The notes: generated from the letters alone by a model not told the origin. Shown: positions 1 to 10,799, counted from the first letter of the stretch. The stretch is 64,000 nucleotides of DNA from Cheiracanthium punctorium (GCA_038373885.1 JAWZYV010012274.1:1178001-1242000); one strand, 5' to 3'. Translations and numbers: made by a program.

Positions 1-804
1 AGAATAATATACTAAGTTATATCTTATGTTTGTTGCTAAAGATGAGGAATGTACAATTTATAGATATGTTAACATACTTGCGTTATTTTCTTAGTTGCTG
101 AAAAAATAACGTACAAAATTGAACAAATCCAATGAACCATTTCCTAGTCTAGATTTAATTTTAGTAAAATAATTAAAAGTGTGAATTATAAAAAAAAATT
201 AAAAACTAAAATAAAAACTTTTTATAATTAATTCATGACTGTTCGCTAAGAGATAAATAGTATGAAATATTTCAGTTCATTTGGAGAATGGAAACTTTAC
301 GAAAAATTTATATTACAATGTTTAGATTTAGATGTTCGATACAGACTCCCATTGGAAGATGATTTAAAAAATAAAACTTTAAATTAAAATTTGTAATTAT
401 TGATTCGTTTATTGTTAGATGAGAGACATAAATATGCAAACTTTTTTGGTTTGTTGATTGGGAAAGCAGCGCGAAACTGTAATAAAAAAAATTATTTCTC
501 AGTGTCAATCCCGCGGGATTAGCCCCGCAAATATTTGTGCGGGATCGGGATTGCATTCCCTAGTTAAATCTAACACGGAGGTTTTTACTTTTTTAACACC
601 ACATGTCAAAAACCTGTCGATTTACAGGATAGTATAGAACCATTAAACGTACATATTAAAGTATACATATAAATAATATAGAAATCAATATAAATAGCAT
701 AGAAATCATTTAGGACATGCATTTGGAGTTGTGTTCATAAAATTAATCCAAGCATTTATGACTAGATCTTTCAAACATTAAAGAAAAAACGGCAAAGTAT
801 ATTA
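1..804. other. AT-rich sequence, no gene seen
   Basis: I see no supported coding region, RNA gene or element boundary here. Open frames are short, low-complexity and resemble no family I know. It is probably intergenic or intronic. Confidence 0.5.
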
Positions 805-1050
805 TTACATACTTCTTGGTATAAAATCACTCTCAAGAAAATGTTTTCCACAAACAACCATTCTGTCCGATACTTTTTTGCCAAATTTCAGAGCGTTAAT
901 CCATTGTCACCTAAGCTTCCGCGTGGTCGCTTCGGATGAATTGTTTCGATTTCTTTTAATTGACGGAAATCTGTGGAAACTGGGTCGAGGAATATTTCTC
1001 CCCTTAGAATCACACTGAGGAACACAGCAATTAACTTTGTCGTTACCCAT
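805..1050 (-). pseudogene. THAP-type zinc finger domain, broken by an in-frame stop
   Basis: Starting at an ATG at 1050, the - strand reads MGNDKVNCCVPQCDSKG, then a PSFHRFPS segment. After one in-frame TGA at 907-909 it continues in the same frame with QWINALKFGKKV and VVCGKHFLESDF. Seen: the Cys-x-x-x-Cys pair, the FHRFP block, the Trp-x-x-AL block and the C-x-x-HF...DF block, in THAP order and spacing. Known: THAP domains are C2CH DNA-binding fingers found in host regulators and in P-like transposases. Inferred: a decayed transposase end or a dead THAP gene exon. A GTATGT donor-like site overlaps the last codons near 810-815, so it could be one exon of a longer gene. No transposase follows that I can recognise. 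The TGA could be a sequencing error, but nothing here shows that. Confidence 0.62.
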
Positions 1051-1267
1051 GATATATTTTGGCAAAAAAAAAAAAAAAAAAAAAAAAAAACAATAATTTC
1101 TCACGTTTGAAATAAGCGCGTCTCAAAACAGTAATATGTAAGTATGTAAGCTGAGCTGAGCTGGCCAGGCAAGCCTGCCACATAGTAGTTCTAGTTAGGC
1201 CGCTAGATGGCGTATTCAAGTCCTGAGATCGCGAATAGAAAAGGTTTCTCCGTTTGCTCCGATTCAT

Positions 1268-1414
1268 TATACAACTGGTCGACTAAAATGGAAGAGTGAA
1301 AATTGTCAGCTTCCGTAGAGCCCCGTCGTCAGAGATCAGCTTGGCTTTTCGAACTGCGGGGAGAATCTGAGGAGTGAAAGGGGGTAGGAAAGGAAAGAGT
1401 CGACCAGTTGTATA
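1268..1414. repeat. Small TIR element with perfect 16-bp ends
   Basis: The sequence tatacaactggtcgac at 1268-1283 is repeated as its perfect reverse complement at 1399-1414. The interior (about 115 bp) has no coding capacity. It looks like a miniature inverted-repeat element or a foldback scar. I could not define a target duplication, so the superfamily is unassigned. It lies just outside the left end of the giant palindrome. Confidence 0.45.
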
Positions 1415-1878
1415 GTACAGCTTTCCGATTGGGTCTAAAAGCCCGTATAAGCGGTAGTTCGCATTCCTTCCGCCGTGGCGTAGTTATATGTCCTGAACAG
1501 AGCGATTTAAAGGGCCAGTCCATATGATTAAAAAGGCATTAAAACTCTCAAAAATGCTTGATTAAATTTTTTTTTTGTTTTGTTTTGTTTAAACAGAATG
1601 TATCTTTATCTATAAATATTTTGAAACGTTTCTTCATCCATGCACATATTGAAAAAAAAATTAAGAAATTATTAGTTGGTTAATGCTTTTAGGAGCTTCT
1701 TCGACATATAATAAATTAATAATAAATAAATATATTAATTTATGTTTTATTTAAATCTTCAGAAGACTGTAATACTTTTTAAAGACTTGTTTTTCGAAAC
1801 TCCTACATATTTTAATATATTAATACAGCATTCTCCCTATACGTAAAAAACACTCAAAATACTGGGGTTAAACGATAA

Positions 1879-2232
1879 AATAAATAAAAACTTTGTGAAA
1901 AAAACACACATAAAATGTAACTTATAATAGTTACGATCGTTTCGACCAAAAAATTTTTTCGGTCTGCATCAGAAAAAGTCCGAGACACAGGGGCGTAGCC
2001 AGAGGGGGGCTGCTGCCCCCCGCCCCGAAATGGGACAATTTACTTAGCTTACAATTTGATATTTAGCTTACAATTGAACTTTAGCTTTAAATTTGATACC
2101 CAGCCCACCCCGAAATGAAATCCTGGCTACGCCACTGCGCGAGACGAAGGTCTTTCTCTGATGAAGACTGAAAGAATTTTTGTTCGGAACAATCGTAACG
2201 AAGTTACATTTTATGTGTGTTTTTTTTTTTGC
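1879..2232. repeat. Foldback element with hammerhead-like cores, left-arm copy
   Basis: Two inverted halves (about 1879-1987 and 2138-2232) share blocks such as acacacataaaatgtaac and its complement. Near the fold each half carries CTGATG(A/C), a short GACC...GGTC stem and GAAAC or a variant. The motif on the - strand is 1932-1972 and on the + strand 2158-2198; the latter is degenerate (GGAAC). A hAT-type MITE (1988-2137) sits in the middle. Similar elements occur at about 4378-4770 and 7879-8140. Hammerhead-type ribozymes are known in Penelope-like elements and retrozymes; a relationship is inferred, and no reverse transcriptase is seen. Confidence 0.5.
1988..2137. mobile_element. hAT-type MITE (CAGTGGCGTAGC family)
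   Basis: It begins caggggcgtagcc and ends ggctacgccactg, the terminal signature shared by several short elements here. The flanks (tccgagac and cgcgagac) match imperfectly, consistent with an old 8-bp target duplication. There is no coding capacity. Its mirrored partner is at 4497-4653. Confidence 0.6.
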
Positions 2233-2255
2233 AATACGTATACGTATGTTCGTGT

Positions 2256-2424
2256 CAGTGGCGTAGCCAAGGGGGGCATAGGGGGTCACCCCCCCCTCCG
2301 ATGAGAAATTTCTTGCCATACAAAATGCATATGCTCCGCTCCCTTATCACACACACTTATACACAAATGTGAGTTGCAGTAGTCGTAACCCCCCCCCCAA
2401 GAAAAAATTCTCGCTACGCCACTG
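2256..2424. mobile_element. hAT-type MITE (CAGTGGCGTAGC family)
   Basis: Its inverted ends are cagtggcgtagcc and ggctacgccactg-like (ctcgctacgccactg on the right). The 8-bp flanks gttcgtgt (2248-2255) and gttcgtat (2425-2432) differ at one base. The interior is C/G-homopolymer rich and non-coding. The mirrored copy in the other palindrome arm is at 4170-4342. Confidence 0.72.
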
Positions 2425-3149
2425 GTTCGTATTATTAGGTTTTGGTTTAGTATACCCATGGCACGGATAAATTTTAATCTTTTTGTGCATTAACAAATTA
2501 TTCTAATAATCAAAATAGGCGCCAGCAGGGGATCCAGGGGGGTGGTGCACGTGCCCCCTGTCAGGGAGCCAGTGACCCTCCCCTTTCGGGGACTCCTTAT
2601 TCATTCGTCGGAGAATTTTTAAGATAAGAAATAATCCAATTTTTAGGCCAATTTTCATTTTGAAATATTTAAAAGAAAAACTAATTTTGTAGTACTTTCG
2701 CTTTTCAAAGATTTGTGAAAGGATGCGTTTACATTTCAATCAGAAACAAAATTTCAGATTAGTGGGGGATGTTCGCAGTGGCGTGGCGTAAGGGGGGGCG
2801 CCCAACCCAGGCAGAAAATTTCTAGAGGCGGTATAACCCCTATGGTTAAATTATTTTAAGAAGATTAAAATGTAATGGAGTTTTGGGCGGTTTTCTCCAG
2901 GTGAAACATGAATATGCCTTGGAACCCCATAAAATGTCCTCCGACCAAGCCCTCCACCCTTCTGCTTAGGTGTATTATTAAAAAGAAAAGAGGAAAATTC
3001 TCTGTGCAAATTATTCAGGAGCTAAGTTAAATTGTTTAAAATTACTTTAAACAGATTAACAAAAATAATAAATAAAAATATGAAATTTTTCTGGAGGATG
3101 GGCTCAGTTATCTAAACAAATTATACTGCAATAAATAAATAATTAAATA

Positions 3150-3250
3150 CGTAAGTAAATAAGACACTGAACATGGTAGATGGCGGAAGCGTTACGGTCC
3201 CACGTTTGGGCCTACCGCGCGGCTGTCGATCTAACGGTCTGCAGTTTTAA
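3150..3250 (+). repeat. tRNA-like SINE head, palindrome left arm
   Basis: This contains ataagacactgaacatggt, then a cccacgtttgggcctaccg block and gcggctgtcgatctaac, the head of a SINE whose fuller copies lie at about 48.6-49.9 kb and 53.6 kb. The SINE body or tail (gggcggttttctccag... and the decayed cctccgaccaagcc block) lies upstream at 2877-2969, so head and tail are in the opposite order to the intact copies. That suggests rearrangement while the palindrome formed. Confidence 0.5.
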
Positions 3251-3284
3251 TGATGCAGCATTAAAATGACATTTTTTAATCTTT

Positions 3285-3309
3285 ATATATATATATATAT
3301 ATATATATA
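3285..3309. repeat. (TA)n tract near the palindrome centre
   Basis: A run of alternating T and A lies within tens of bases of the symmetry centre of the 1442-5198 palindrome. Such tracts can extrude as cruciforms. Confidence 0.85.
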
Positions 3310-3696
3310 AGTAAGTAAGTAAACAAGACACTGAACATAGTAGATGGTGGAAGTGTTACCAATAAGCAAAATGAATTCATGTTTTCATTTCAAGTTTAAA
3401 TGAAACCTTTGTAAATTTTTTTTTTAATAATTCTTTTATTGAAATTACGTAATAAATGTTTCCAATGCAGCACTTTTATTTCGTCAATTCTTTGATGATT
3501 TGCATTTAACATTATTACTACGGATGTAGCAATGGCTTTCTAATGGTATAAGTAAGTCAACGATAGGGGTTTACCGCCCGCAAAAATTTTCTGCACGGGG
3601 CGAGCGCCCCAACCGCCCCACCTCCGCTACGCCACTGCGAACATCCCGTATGAATAACGTGTATTCAAATTCTATCTGTAGGAAACCGAACAAAAC

Positions 3697-3790
3697 TGTA
3701 GACCGTTAGATCGACAGCCGCGCGGTAGGCCCGAACGTGGGACCGTAACGCTTCCACATCTACCATGTTCAGTGTCTTATTTACTTACTT
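3697..3790 (-). repeat. tRNA-like SINE head, palindrome right arm
   Basis: Reverse-complement partner of 3150-3250, with the same gatcgacagccgcgcggtag and gttcagtgtcttat blocks. The body or tail pieces lie at about 3945-4045. Confidence 0.5.
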
Positions 3791-4169
3791 ATTTATTTGT
3801 TGCAGTATAATTTTTTTAGATAACTGAACCCATCCTCCAGAAAAATTTCATATTTTTATTTATTATTATTTTAATCTGTTAGAGTAATTTTAAACAATTT
3901 AACTTAACTCCTGAATAATTTGCATAGAGAATTTTCCTCTTTTTTTTTAATAATAACCTAAGAAGAAGGGTGGAGGGCTTGGTCGGAGGACTTTTTAAGG
4001 GGGTTCTAAGGCATATTCATGTTTCATCTGGAGAAAACCGCCCAAAACTCCATGATATTTTAATCTTTTAAAATAAGTTAACCGTAGGCGTTATACCGCC
4101 TCTAGAAATTTTCTGCCCTGGTCGGGCGTCCCAACCTTAATAAATAAACCAAAACCTATTAATACGAAC

Positions 4170-4342
4170 CAGCGGCATAGCCAGAATTTTTTCATGGAGG
4201 GGGGGGGGGGGTACGACTACTGCAACTCACATTTGTGTGTAAGTGTGCGTGATAAGGGAGCAAAGAATATGCATTTGTATGGCAGAAAATTCCTCATCGG
4301 AGGGGGTTGGTGACCCCCTATGCCCCCTTGGCTACGCCACTG
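4170..4342. mobile_element. hAT-type MITE, mirrored copy
   Basis: It begins cagcggcatagcc and ends ggctacgccactg, with flanks atacgaac and acacgaac (one mismatch). It is the right-arm partner of 2256-2424, carried along by the palindrome rather than inserted independently. Confidence 0.7.
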
Positions 4343-4377
4343 ACACGAACATACGTATACACGGAAGTATAGGCAGA

Positions 4378-4770
4378 ATAAAATAAATAAAAACTTTGTG
4401 AAAAAAACACACATAAAATGTAACTTATAATACGTTACCATCGTTTCGACCAAAACATTCTTTCGGTCTTCATCAGACAAAGACGTTCGTCTCGCGCAGT
4501 GGCGTAGCGAGGATTTTATTTCGGGGTGGGCTGGGTATTAAATTTAAAGCTAAAAAGCTAAAGTTCATTGTAAGCTAAATATCAAGTTGTTAGCTAAGTA
4601 AAGTGTCCCATTTCGGGGCGGGGGGCAGCAGCCCCCCTCTGGCTACGCCCCTGCGTCTCGGACTTTTTCTGATGCAGACCGAAAGACTTTTTTTGGTCGA
4701 AACGATCGTAACTATTATAAGTTACGTTTTATGTGTGTTTTTTTCACAAATTTTTTATTTATTTTATCGT
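4378..4770. repeat. Foldback element with hammerhead-like cores, right-arm copy
   Basis: The partner of 1879-2232. The clearest hammerhead-like core in the window is here on the - strand (4437-4476): CTGATGA, an extra A, a GACC/GGTC stem around a 13-nt loop, then GAAAC. A + strand copy (4669-4710) reads CTGATGC before the same stem and GAAAC. The MITE 4497-4653 lies between them. Confidence 0.5.
4497..4653. mobile_element. hAT-type MITE, mirrored copy
   Basis: It begins cagtggcgtagcgagg and ends tctggctacgcccctg. The flanks read cgtctcgc (overlapping the start by one base) and cgtctcgg. It is the right-arm partner of 1988-2137. Confidence 0.65.
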
Positions 4771-5314
4771 TTAACCCCAGTATTTTGAGTGTTTTTTACG
4801 TATAGGGAGAATGCTGTATTAATATATTAAAATATGTAGGAGTTCCGAAAAACAAGTCTTTAAAAAGTATTACAGTCTTCTGAAGATTTAAATAAAATAT
4901 AAATTAATATATTTATTTATTATTAATTTATTACATGTCGAAGAAGCTCCTAAAAGCATTAACCAACTAACAATTTCTTAAATTTTTTTCAATATGTGCA
5001 TGGATGAAGAAACGTTTCAAAATATTTATAGATAAAGATACATTCTGTTTAAACAAAACAAAACAAAAAAGAAATTAATCAAGCATTTTTGACAGTTTTA
5101 ATGCCCTTTTAATCATATGGACTGGCCCTTTAAATCGCTCTGTTCAGGACATATAACTACGCCACGGCGGAAGGAATGCGAACTACCGCTTATACGGGGT
5201 TTCCTATTGTTCTCGGTTTCGTCTGGTTAGCCGGGGAAGGGAAGATCCCAGTCAGCCATGGCACAGAGCACAGCGTAGTGAATCAGAATGAGAACCTACT
5301 CCTGTCGTAAAAGA

Positions 5315-5480
5315 CTAGACGCTGGGCAGGCCGGATTAAAGTGCTCTCTGGCGATTTGGCGTGCACCGGATTAAAGTGCTCTCTGGCGATTTGGCGTGCA
5401 GTCAGACTGCTTTGGCAAGAGTGGTTTCTCCCGCTGTTATACACTCCACTAGGGGTTGCCGCCCGCACCACAAGTTGATC
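5315..5480 (-). repeat. Dispersed repeat, inverted partner of 7222-7345
   Basis: Blocks such as gggttgccgcccgca, gcgatttggcgtgcagtcag and ccgctgttatacactcc recur as reverse complement at 7222-7345. The body is about 150 bp, GC-richer than its surroundings. It may be a SINE or another MITE; I do not recognise the family. Confidence 0.55.
5331..5400. repeat. Two-copy 35-bp tandem repeat
   Basis: The unit beginning ccggattaaagtgctctctg occurs at 5331-5365 and again, identically, at 5366-5400. The homologous site near 7290-7330 has one unit only, so this is a recent local duplication within the element. Confidence 0.9.
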
Positions 5481-5520
5481 CGCGAAAAACAGTAGAGTTA
5501 GAAATTCCACGTTCTTTTCC

Positions 5521-7080
5521 TAATATTTTTTTATTTTATTTGTTGATTAATTGTTCTAAATATATATTTTAATGCATTTAAAATTGCAGTCTAAAATTAC
5601 AAATCTAAAATTTTTATTCATATTTAAATGCGTGCATTTAAATATGAATAAAAATTTTAGATTTGAAGGTAATATGTTACGGAAATAAAAAAGAAACAGT
5701 GGACAGTTAAAAAGCAATCATCATTTGGCTTTTGTATGAAATTTACATACGATTAGAGAAAACCCTTCTTTATTAAATGTTTAGTCCGGGGTTTTAGCAA
5801 TTAATAGATATGGATTATAGATGCAGATAACTCTTCGGGTTTAAACCTATATGTTCCCATGGATGCAGATTGAAGCGAGGACGAAAATTGCATTACTGAT
5901 TCTTGTAGGATACTGAAAGATTAATATGGGCTAGCAATAATGTGTGTAACAACAAAGAATAATAACCACTCGTCTTTGTAACGGTAAGAAAGTAAATGTT
6001 AAACTTTGTGTAAAGTTCATTTACATATAATCTATATTTATAAAATGCTAAATTCTTTTAATCAAGCACAAACTACTAATTCAATGAAAGAAAAAACTAA
6101 TTCGTATTCAAGAACGATTTTTTAAGACTTTCTTTGGACCATTTTGTTTCAGTGAAAAATTAATAAGGTAAATAGCTAAAAACTTAAAATTAAATGAGAA
6201 AGCAAATTCTAGATAATTTTTTTACTGTTGACTTTGTTTTAAACCGCAAAAGATTTCTTATTTGTTTTAAATACAACTTACTGTAATTCAGTCAAAGTGA
6301 AAATAAAAATTATGATCTTCAGCACCAAATATTCTTTTAAAATGCTGTTAAACACTTATGGCGTGATAATATTTATTTAATCATTTATTTTGAGTATGAA
6401 TTAACGTCGGTACACAGGATATGACAGGAAAACTAAGCATATAAGGCATTTAATATGCACGTACAAATTCAAAACAAAAATCATTTATGAAATTCAAGAC
6501 ATACCTATGAAATCTTTACGTTAAGTGTTTATAAATCAACAGTATAAAACACTTAGCAGGCATATGACTTTAAAAGTTGTATGTTATTACCCAGCCAGCC
6601 CCAGCACATCGAGTGTCGAATATTATTTTCAAATATGCTTTTTATAAAACAGAAAATATCCATTATAAAATGTAGGAAAGAAACTTTAACTAATGGCTAT
6701 TTCGTAATTTACATATAAATGAAAGTAAGTTTTCGGAAACATTCTGAATGTCTCTCTGAAAAATACAATGCTAAAGTTCGGAAGCAATGCAATTATTTGA
6801 AATGAAAAATTGATGAAACATAACTGATGCAGATCCCATAAATTGCATCAATCCATAATCACCCCACAGGCCTCGGCGTAAGGCAACGTTGAGCGCTCTA
6901 TTTATAAATCGAAAAGAGCAGAAAAACTATTTCGTTTGCATAGATCAGCCTTTCTTAAAATGTGTTCCAATTTTAAAGTTTAATATCTCTTAAAAATCAC
7001 TTATCAACACCAGTCAAAACATTGTCTATGTATAAAGACAGGGGAAAAAAAAAAATTGAACGGTGAAATCTGGAAATTTC
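5521..7080. other. AT-rich sequence, no gene seen
   Basis: No coding region, element boundary or RNA gene is supported. There is a short inverted repeat near 5590-5665 (taaaatttttattcatattt and complement). Confidence 0.5.
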
Positions 7081-7221
7081 TTGTATTGTCAATGACATTT
7101 TCTGTTTTTTTTTTTTTTTTTTTTTTCCAATGTTAAAGGCAAGACAAGGGAAAGAAGTAAAACATTAAGAAAAAATAAAAAGATAACAAGAAAACTGTAA
7201 ATAGCTGCGAGATAAAATTTC

Positions 7222-7345
7222 ATGCGGGCGGCAACCCCTAGCTTGCAGTGTATAACAGCGGGAGAAACGACTCTTGCCAAAGGAGTCTGACTGCACGCCA
7301 AATCGCCAGAGATCACTTTAATCCGGCCTCGTGTAGAAACGAGGT
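7222..7345 (+). repeat. Dispersed repeat, partner of 5315-5480
   Basis: It begins tgcgggcggcaacccc and continues through tgcacgccaaatcgccagag. Sequence to about 7440 may belong to the same element. Unclassified. Confidence 0.5.
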
Positions 7346-7878
7346 TTGATCCAGTTAAGAGAAAGTAAGACGTCAGAGCGCCATGAGAAGGGTCCATGTC
7401 CCATGCTCTGGATTGGATGGCTTCATAAATCCAGCCGATGTGTCCTCAATTAAGTAAAAAGAAAAAAAAAATAGAAGTAAATCCTTTATATCTACATTTT
7501 AGAACTATAATTAAATTTTAATGAAGATTTAAATATATATTTTAAAGGGTTAAAGTTCCGTAAAATACCGCAAAAGTGCACTGCACTCTATTAAACGCAC
7601 CCGTTTTTTACATGAACCTCTATTGTTCTTAAAATACTGAATTTCAGCCAAAACTAGTCTATGTTGCGCCCGATGCGAGTTTAGCCCTTCCCCTCCCCCC
7701 TCCAAAAATGTTAATCTAAAAGTTTTTTTTTTTTTTTTTTTTTTCACCGCACGGCTTTGCGCCCTGTGCAGGAGCACTCTACCAAATAAACACTACCAAC
7801 TAACTGGCATGCTCAAGAATGTTGAGTGCTTTTAAAATAAATCCCAATGTTATAACTATCAAAAGTAATAAATAAATA

Positions 7879-8140
7879 GAAACATCAAGAAAGTAAATAA
7901 ATAATAAACTTTGTAAAAAACACACATAACATGTTATAGGTAAGAGGATACCCACGTTTCAACCAAAAATTATTTTTGGCCTTCTTCAGTCCAAGCCCTT
8001 CGTTGCAAGCAACAAAGGGAACTGGAATTTTTGGTTGAAACGTGCGTATCCTCTTACCTATAACATCTTATGTGTGTTTTTTACAAAGTTTTTTATTTAC
8101 TTTATTGTTTGACACCAGTATTTTGAGTGTTTTTTCCGTA
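7879..8140. repeat. Foldback element with hammerhead-like core, no internal MITE
   Basis: Two inverted arms (about 7895-7970 and 8025-8110) share acacacataa..., the ggtaagaggatac block and gtttcaaccaaaaatt. On the - strand 7948-7989 reads CTGAAGA, an extra A, a GGCCA/TGGTT stem, GAAACG and GTATC. A GGA before the core can pair with TCC after the presumed cleavage triplet, the best stem I candidate of the copies. The second arm keeps only the GAAAC half. This copy shows the element without an inserted MITE. Confidence 0.5.
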
Positions 8141-8756
8141 GAAACATCAAGAGTTATTACGCAACACTCAGTGTAAAAAAAAAAAAACCAATTTGCTTCA
8201 GCAAGCTCATTACATAATCAACAGCTGACCGTCCGGGGCGGGGGGGGGGGGAAATGTTTACTTTTAACTTTCTCACACATTGATCGCTCTTTTCGTTTTA
8301 AAGGCGCGTGGTAGTCTGTCCGAACTTCTTGCGAATGCAAGAAGTTTTTTAGAAGTTATTTTTTTATTTCGATAAATTCGCCTTTGTGAATATAAACATT
8401 GATATCTTTTATAGGAAATGGGACACTGATTATTTGAAAATGGAAATCCTAAGCTTCGTAAAATAGCGGTCAATACTTTAAAACATTCTATGGGAAGGGG
8501 AAAAAAGGAGATTTTTTTTTACCGTTTATCCACCTTCTCCCGAAATATATCCCATCAACTTATAGCTTTTTTAATAAATTAGGTCTAAGTAATGCAACAT
8601 ACTTTTTATTTATTTATTTTTTGTTAATTAAGAAATTATTTTAGAAAATATTAAATTTTAATCTGACATTGACTTCTTCTGATCGCGATCATCCACCACT
8701 CCTCCTTCACCAACGATCGCAGCCGTGGCGATCATATTAATCTTTTTCTTCTATTT

Positions 8757-8835
8757 CTACACATATTAATCTTTTTCTTCTTCAGCACTACAGCCTCATA
8801 GAGGCAATGGCAGTCTCCACAAGTTCCCTCAAGAA
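8757..8835. repeat. Possible SINE fragment
   Basis: A segment with cttcagcactacagcctc, followed by gaggcaatggcagtctccac, is less AT-rich than its flanks and resembles the body of tRNA-derived SINEs common in arthropods. This is a resemblance only; no A/B box pair or tail can be defined. Confidence 0.25.
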
Positions 8836-8841
8836 ACTATG

Positions 8842-8996
8842 CAGTAGCGTATCCAGAAAAAAATTTTAGGGGGGGTTTAGGCACTGATGTAACGGATAAT
8901 CTACATTATGGATAGCATTCTTCATGCCAATAATAGAACTCAGCTAAATTTTAGGGGGGGTTCTGACACCCAAACCCCCCCCTCGCTACGCCACTG
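8842..8996. mobile_element. hAT-type MITE with perfect 8-bp duplication
   Basis: Inverted ends cagtagcgtatccag and ctcgctacgccactg are flanked by identical aaactatg at 8834-8841 and 8997-9004. It is 155 bp and non-coding. This copy fixes the boundary and the 8-bp duplication size for the CAGTGGCGTAGC family, which fits the hAT superfamily. Confidence 0.9.
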
Positions 8997-9234
8997 AAAC
9001 TATGCCAGATATCTAAATCCTCCGCATTAATAAATAATGTAAAAATATTTATAATCTAAATATTAGAATTCCAATTATAGCTATTTTGTATTACTTGAAT
9101 CTATATAAGCCAGAACGGTTCATATTTTTAAACTTAAAAAGAGCTAAAAATATTAGTGGTATTATACAGAAGGGGGAAAAACAGGAATATTTATATATTT
9201 GGATTCTAAGCTAAACCAAATATTGACACAACAG

Positions 9235-9479
9235 CCGTATGAAGGTAAGGCCTGCATGCCCATCCATGCCTTTGCGACCATGGGCTCTGGGATGTAGATG
9301 CATATGCCCTGGCCAGGTGCTAAACCTGATGCGAAGCCCTTAAGTGCTTAGCCGACAAGCAAGCTTGGTCCTCATTTTACTGACCCACTCAAGGCATGAA
9401 AGGCTGAGTCAGTCTTGTCTAATCTGGGAATGGATCCCCGGACCTGCAGCATCGCAGCATAATGTGTTAACTATTACAC
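9235..9479 (-). repeat. tRNA-derived SINE, interrupted by a hAT transposon
   Basis: Read on the - strand it has an A-box-like gtgtaatagttaacac, a B-box-like ggggatccattccc about 35 nt later, and a longer unrelated body. The A-box end is cut by the hAT element at 9480-12996. The missing head (ggggcagtagtgtaat on the - strand) is found at 12997-13012 on the far side. Rejoined in order, the two parts give a normal SINE head, which supports both calls. Confidence 0.7.
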
Positions 9480-9752
9480 CAGGGCCGGCCCTAACAGTTT
9501 TGCCGCCCTGGACAAAAATATAAAATGCCGCCCCCCCATAGTAAAATTACTGTTAAAAGAAATAAATTGCTCACAGATACTGTTTTCATGCCTATAAAAC
9601 TGGAATAGCTCTTTAAACATAACACAGCATGAGAAAAACCATATTCATTTAAAACCACACATTAAGCTAAAAACCAAAAGAAATAGAGAAAAATCAACAG
9701 TTTTTTTTTTTTTTTATGACTTTTAATTTGGGAGAATTCCTGACTTTTTCTT

Positions 9753-10790
9753 TTAAATCAATTTTTCAACTAATTCATGTTCGATAGCCAATGTAGTTAA
9801 ATTATTTAACCTATCTGGAAGAGTTGTGGAACATAAGAAATTTTTAGTTAACTTTATTTTTGAGAAACTCTTATCTGCTCTTGCCACAATTATCGGCAAA
9901 GAAAGCGAAAGAAAATCTAGAGTTGAAATTAGCTTTAAAATTTCAATTGGGCTTTCCTTTTTGCCCAATAAGGCCGTTAAAGGCACTATTTCATTTACTA
10001 GATCAAGCGCATTTATATTCACTGATTCTCCATCGGTCAACATTAACTACAATTGTTTACACTAAAAACAGTGTTATACTGTGTTACAATGATTAATTAG
10101 CACTTTTTAGGAGTACCTTTTAACTCATATATGTTGTGCAAAAATTTAAAATAATTACATTGGGTACTTATTAAAGAAATATGCACTCTAAGGTATTAAT
10201 CGCTTTGTTTACTGTAAAAAATAAAACTATCTTGAATTTTAATTTAGGATCTTTCACCAGATCATCTCGGGCTTGGCAATCAAAATTAATATGTTACGTG
10301 GCTGCGTAAACTGAGTATTAGCCAGGATACTATCTCGTCGGTCAGTTCTCTTGCATAACAGAACATTTTATTTAAAATCGCATCCAATCGAAGATCTTTT
10401 CAAAAAATCTTTACAGTTTCTTAAGAGTTCTAGAGCAGGTGGTAAATCGTTGTCTTTTGACTGCAATAGCTTTCTTAATGGATTCACTCAATTGATGATT
10501 TTGTACCAAATAATAATAGAGCATAGGAGCACGAAGTGTTTGAGAGAGTTAAATAATCCTGAAGCCAAATCACTGGAACAAAAACTTAAAATCCTTTCAT
10601 CAATTTTAACGGTAGCCTCATTGGAATTAGATTAGCCAATACCTTTATACCTTACCAAGAATGCGATTTGTTCAATATTTTTGGCATCAGGAATGCAATC
10701 TAGAAATATGGGATAGTATTTGGTTTGCTGAATTTCATTAACAATTTGAATCCAGCTGGAAACCTTGTGAGAAATCTATGCAATATGTGT
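9753..10790 (-). pseudogene. hAT transposase remnant (ZMYM1-like type)
   Basis: The C-terminal open stretch (10043 to 9753) reads ARADKSFSKIKLTKNFLCS, followed by DRLNNLTTLAIEHELVEKL, the hAT dimerisation region of ZMYM1-like transposases. About 700 bp upstream on the same strand (near 10680-10760) is YYPIFLDCIPDAKNIEQIAF, resembling the first catalytic Asp block of the same family. Between them are several stops and frameshifts, and the central part is largely missing. Known: hAT transposases are RNase H-fold cut-and-paste enzymes. Here it is a fossil. Open frames on the opposite strand are shadows. Confidence 0.8.
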
Positions 10791-10799
10791 AAATATTTG

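Larger units (their letters stand above)
1442..5198. repeat. Giant imperfect palindrome, about 3.76 kb
   Basis: The left part from 1442 (cccgtataagcggtagttc) reappears as reverse complement ending at 5198. Matching blocks include 1495-1560 with about 5090-5165, 1860-2000 with about 4660-4790, 2256-2424 with 4170-4342, 2777-2970 with about 3945-4130, and 3150-3250 with 3697-3790. The centre is near 3320 beside a (TA)n tract. The arms are interrupted: about 300 bp at 2450-2776 has no partner on the right, and part of 3310-3640 is unpaired. Both arms carry the same embedded MITEs at mirrored places, so the inversion-duplication postdates those insertions. No gene is seen. It could be a foldback transposon or an inverted duplication made during break repair. 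Confidence 0.8.

Noticed and set aside
1932..4710. Functional hammerhead ribozymes
   Set aside because: All copies have an extra base before stem II and weak stem I; reported only as hammerhead-like motifs.
9826..10096. + strand open frames of 78-79 codons
   Set aside because: They are antisense shadows of the hAT transposase dimerisation region on the - strand.
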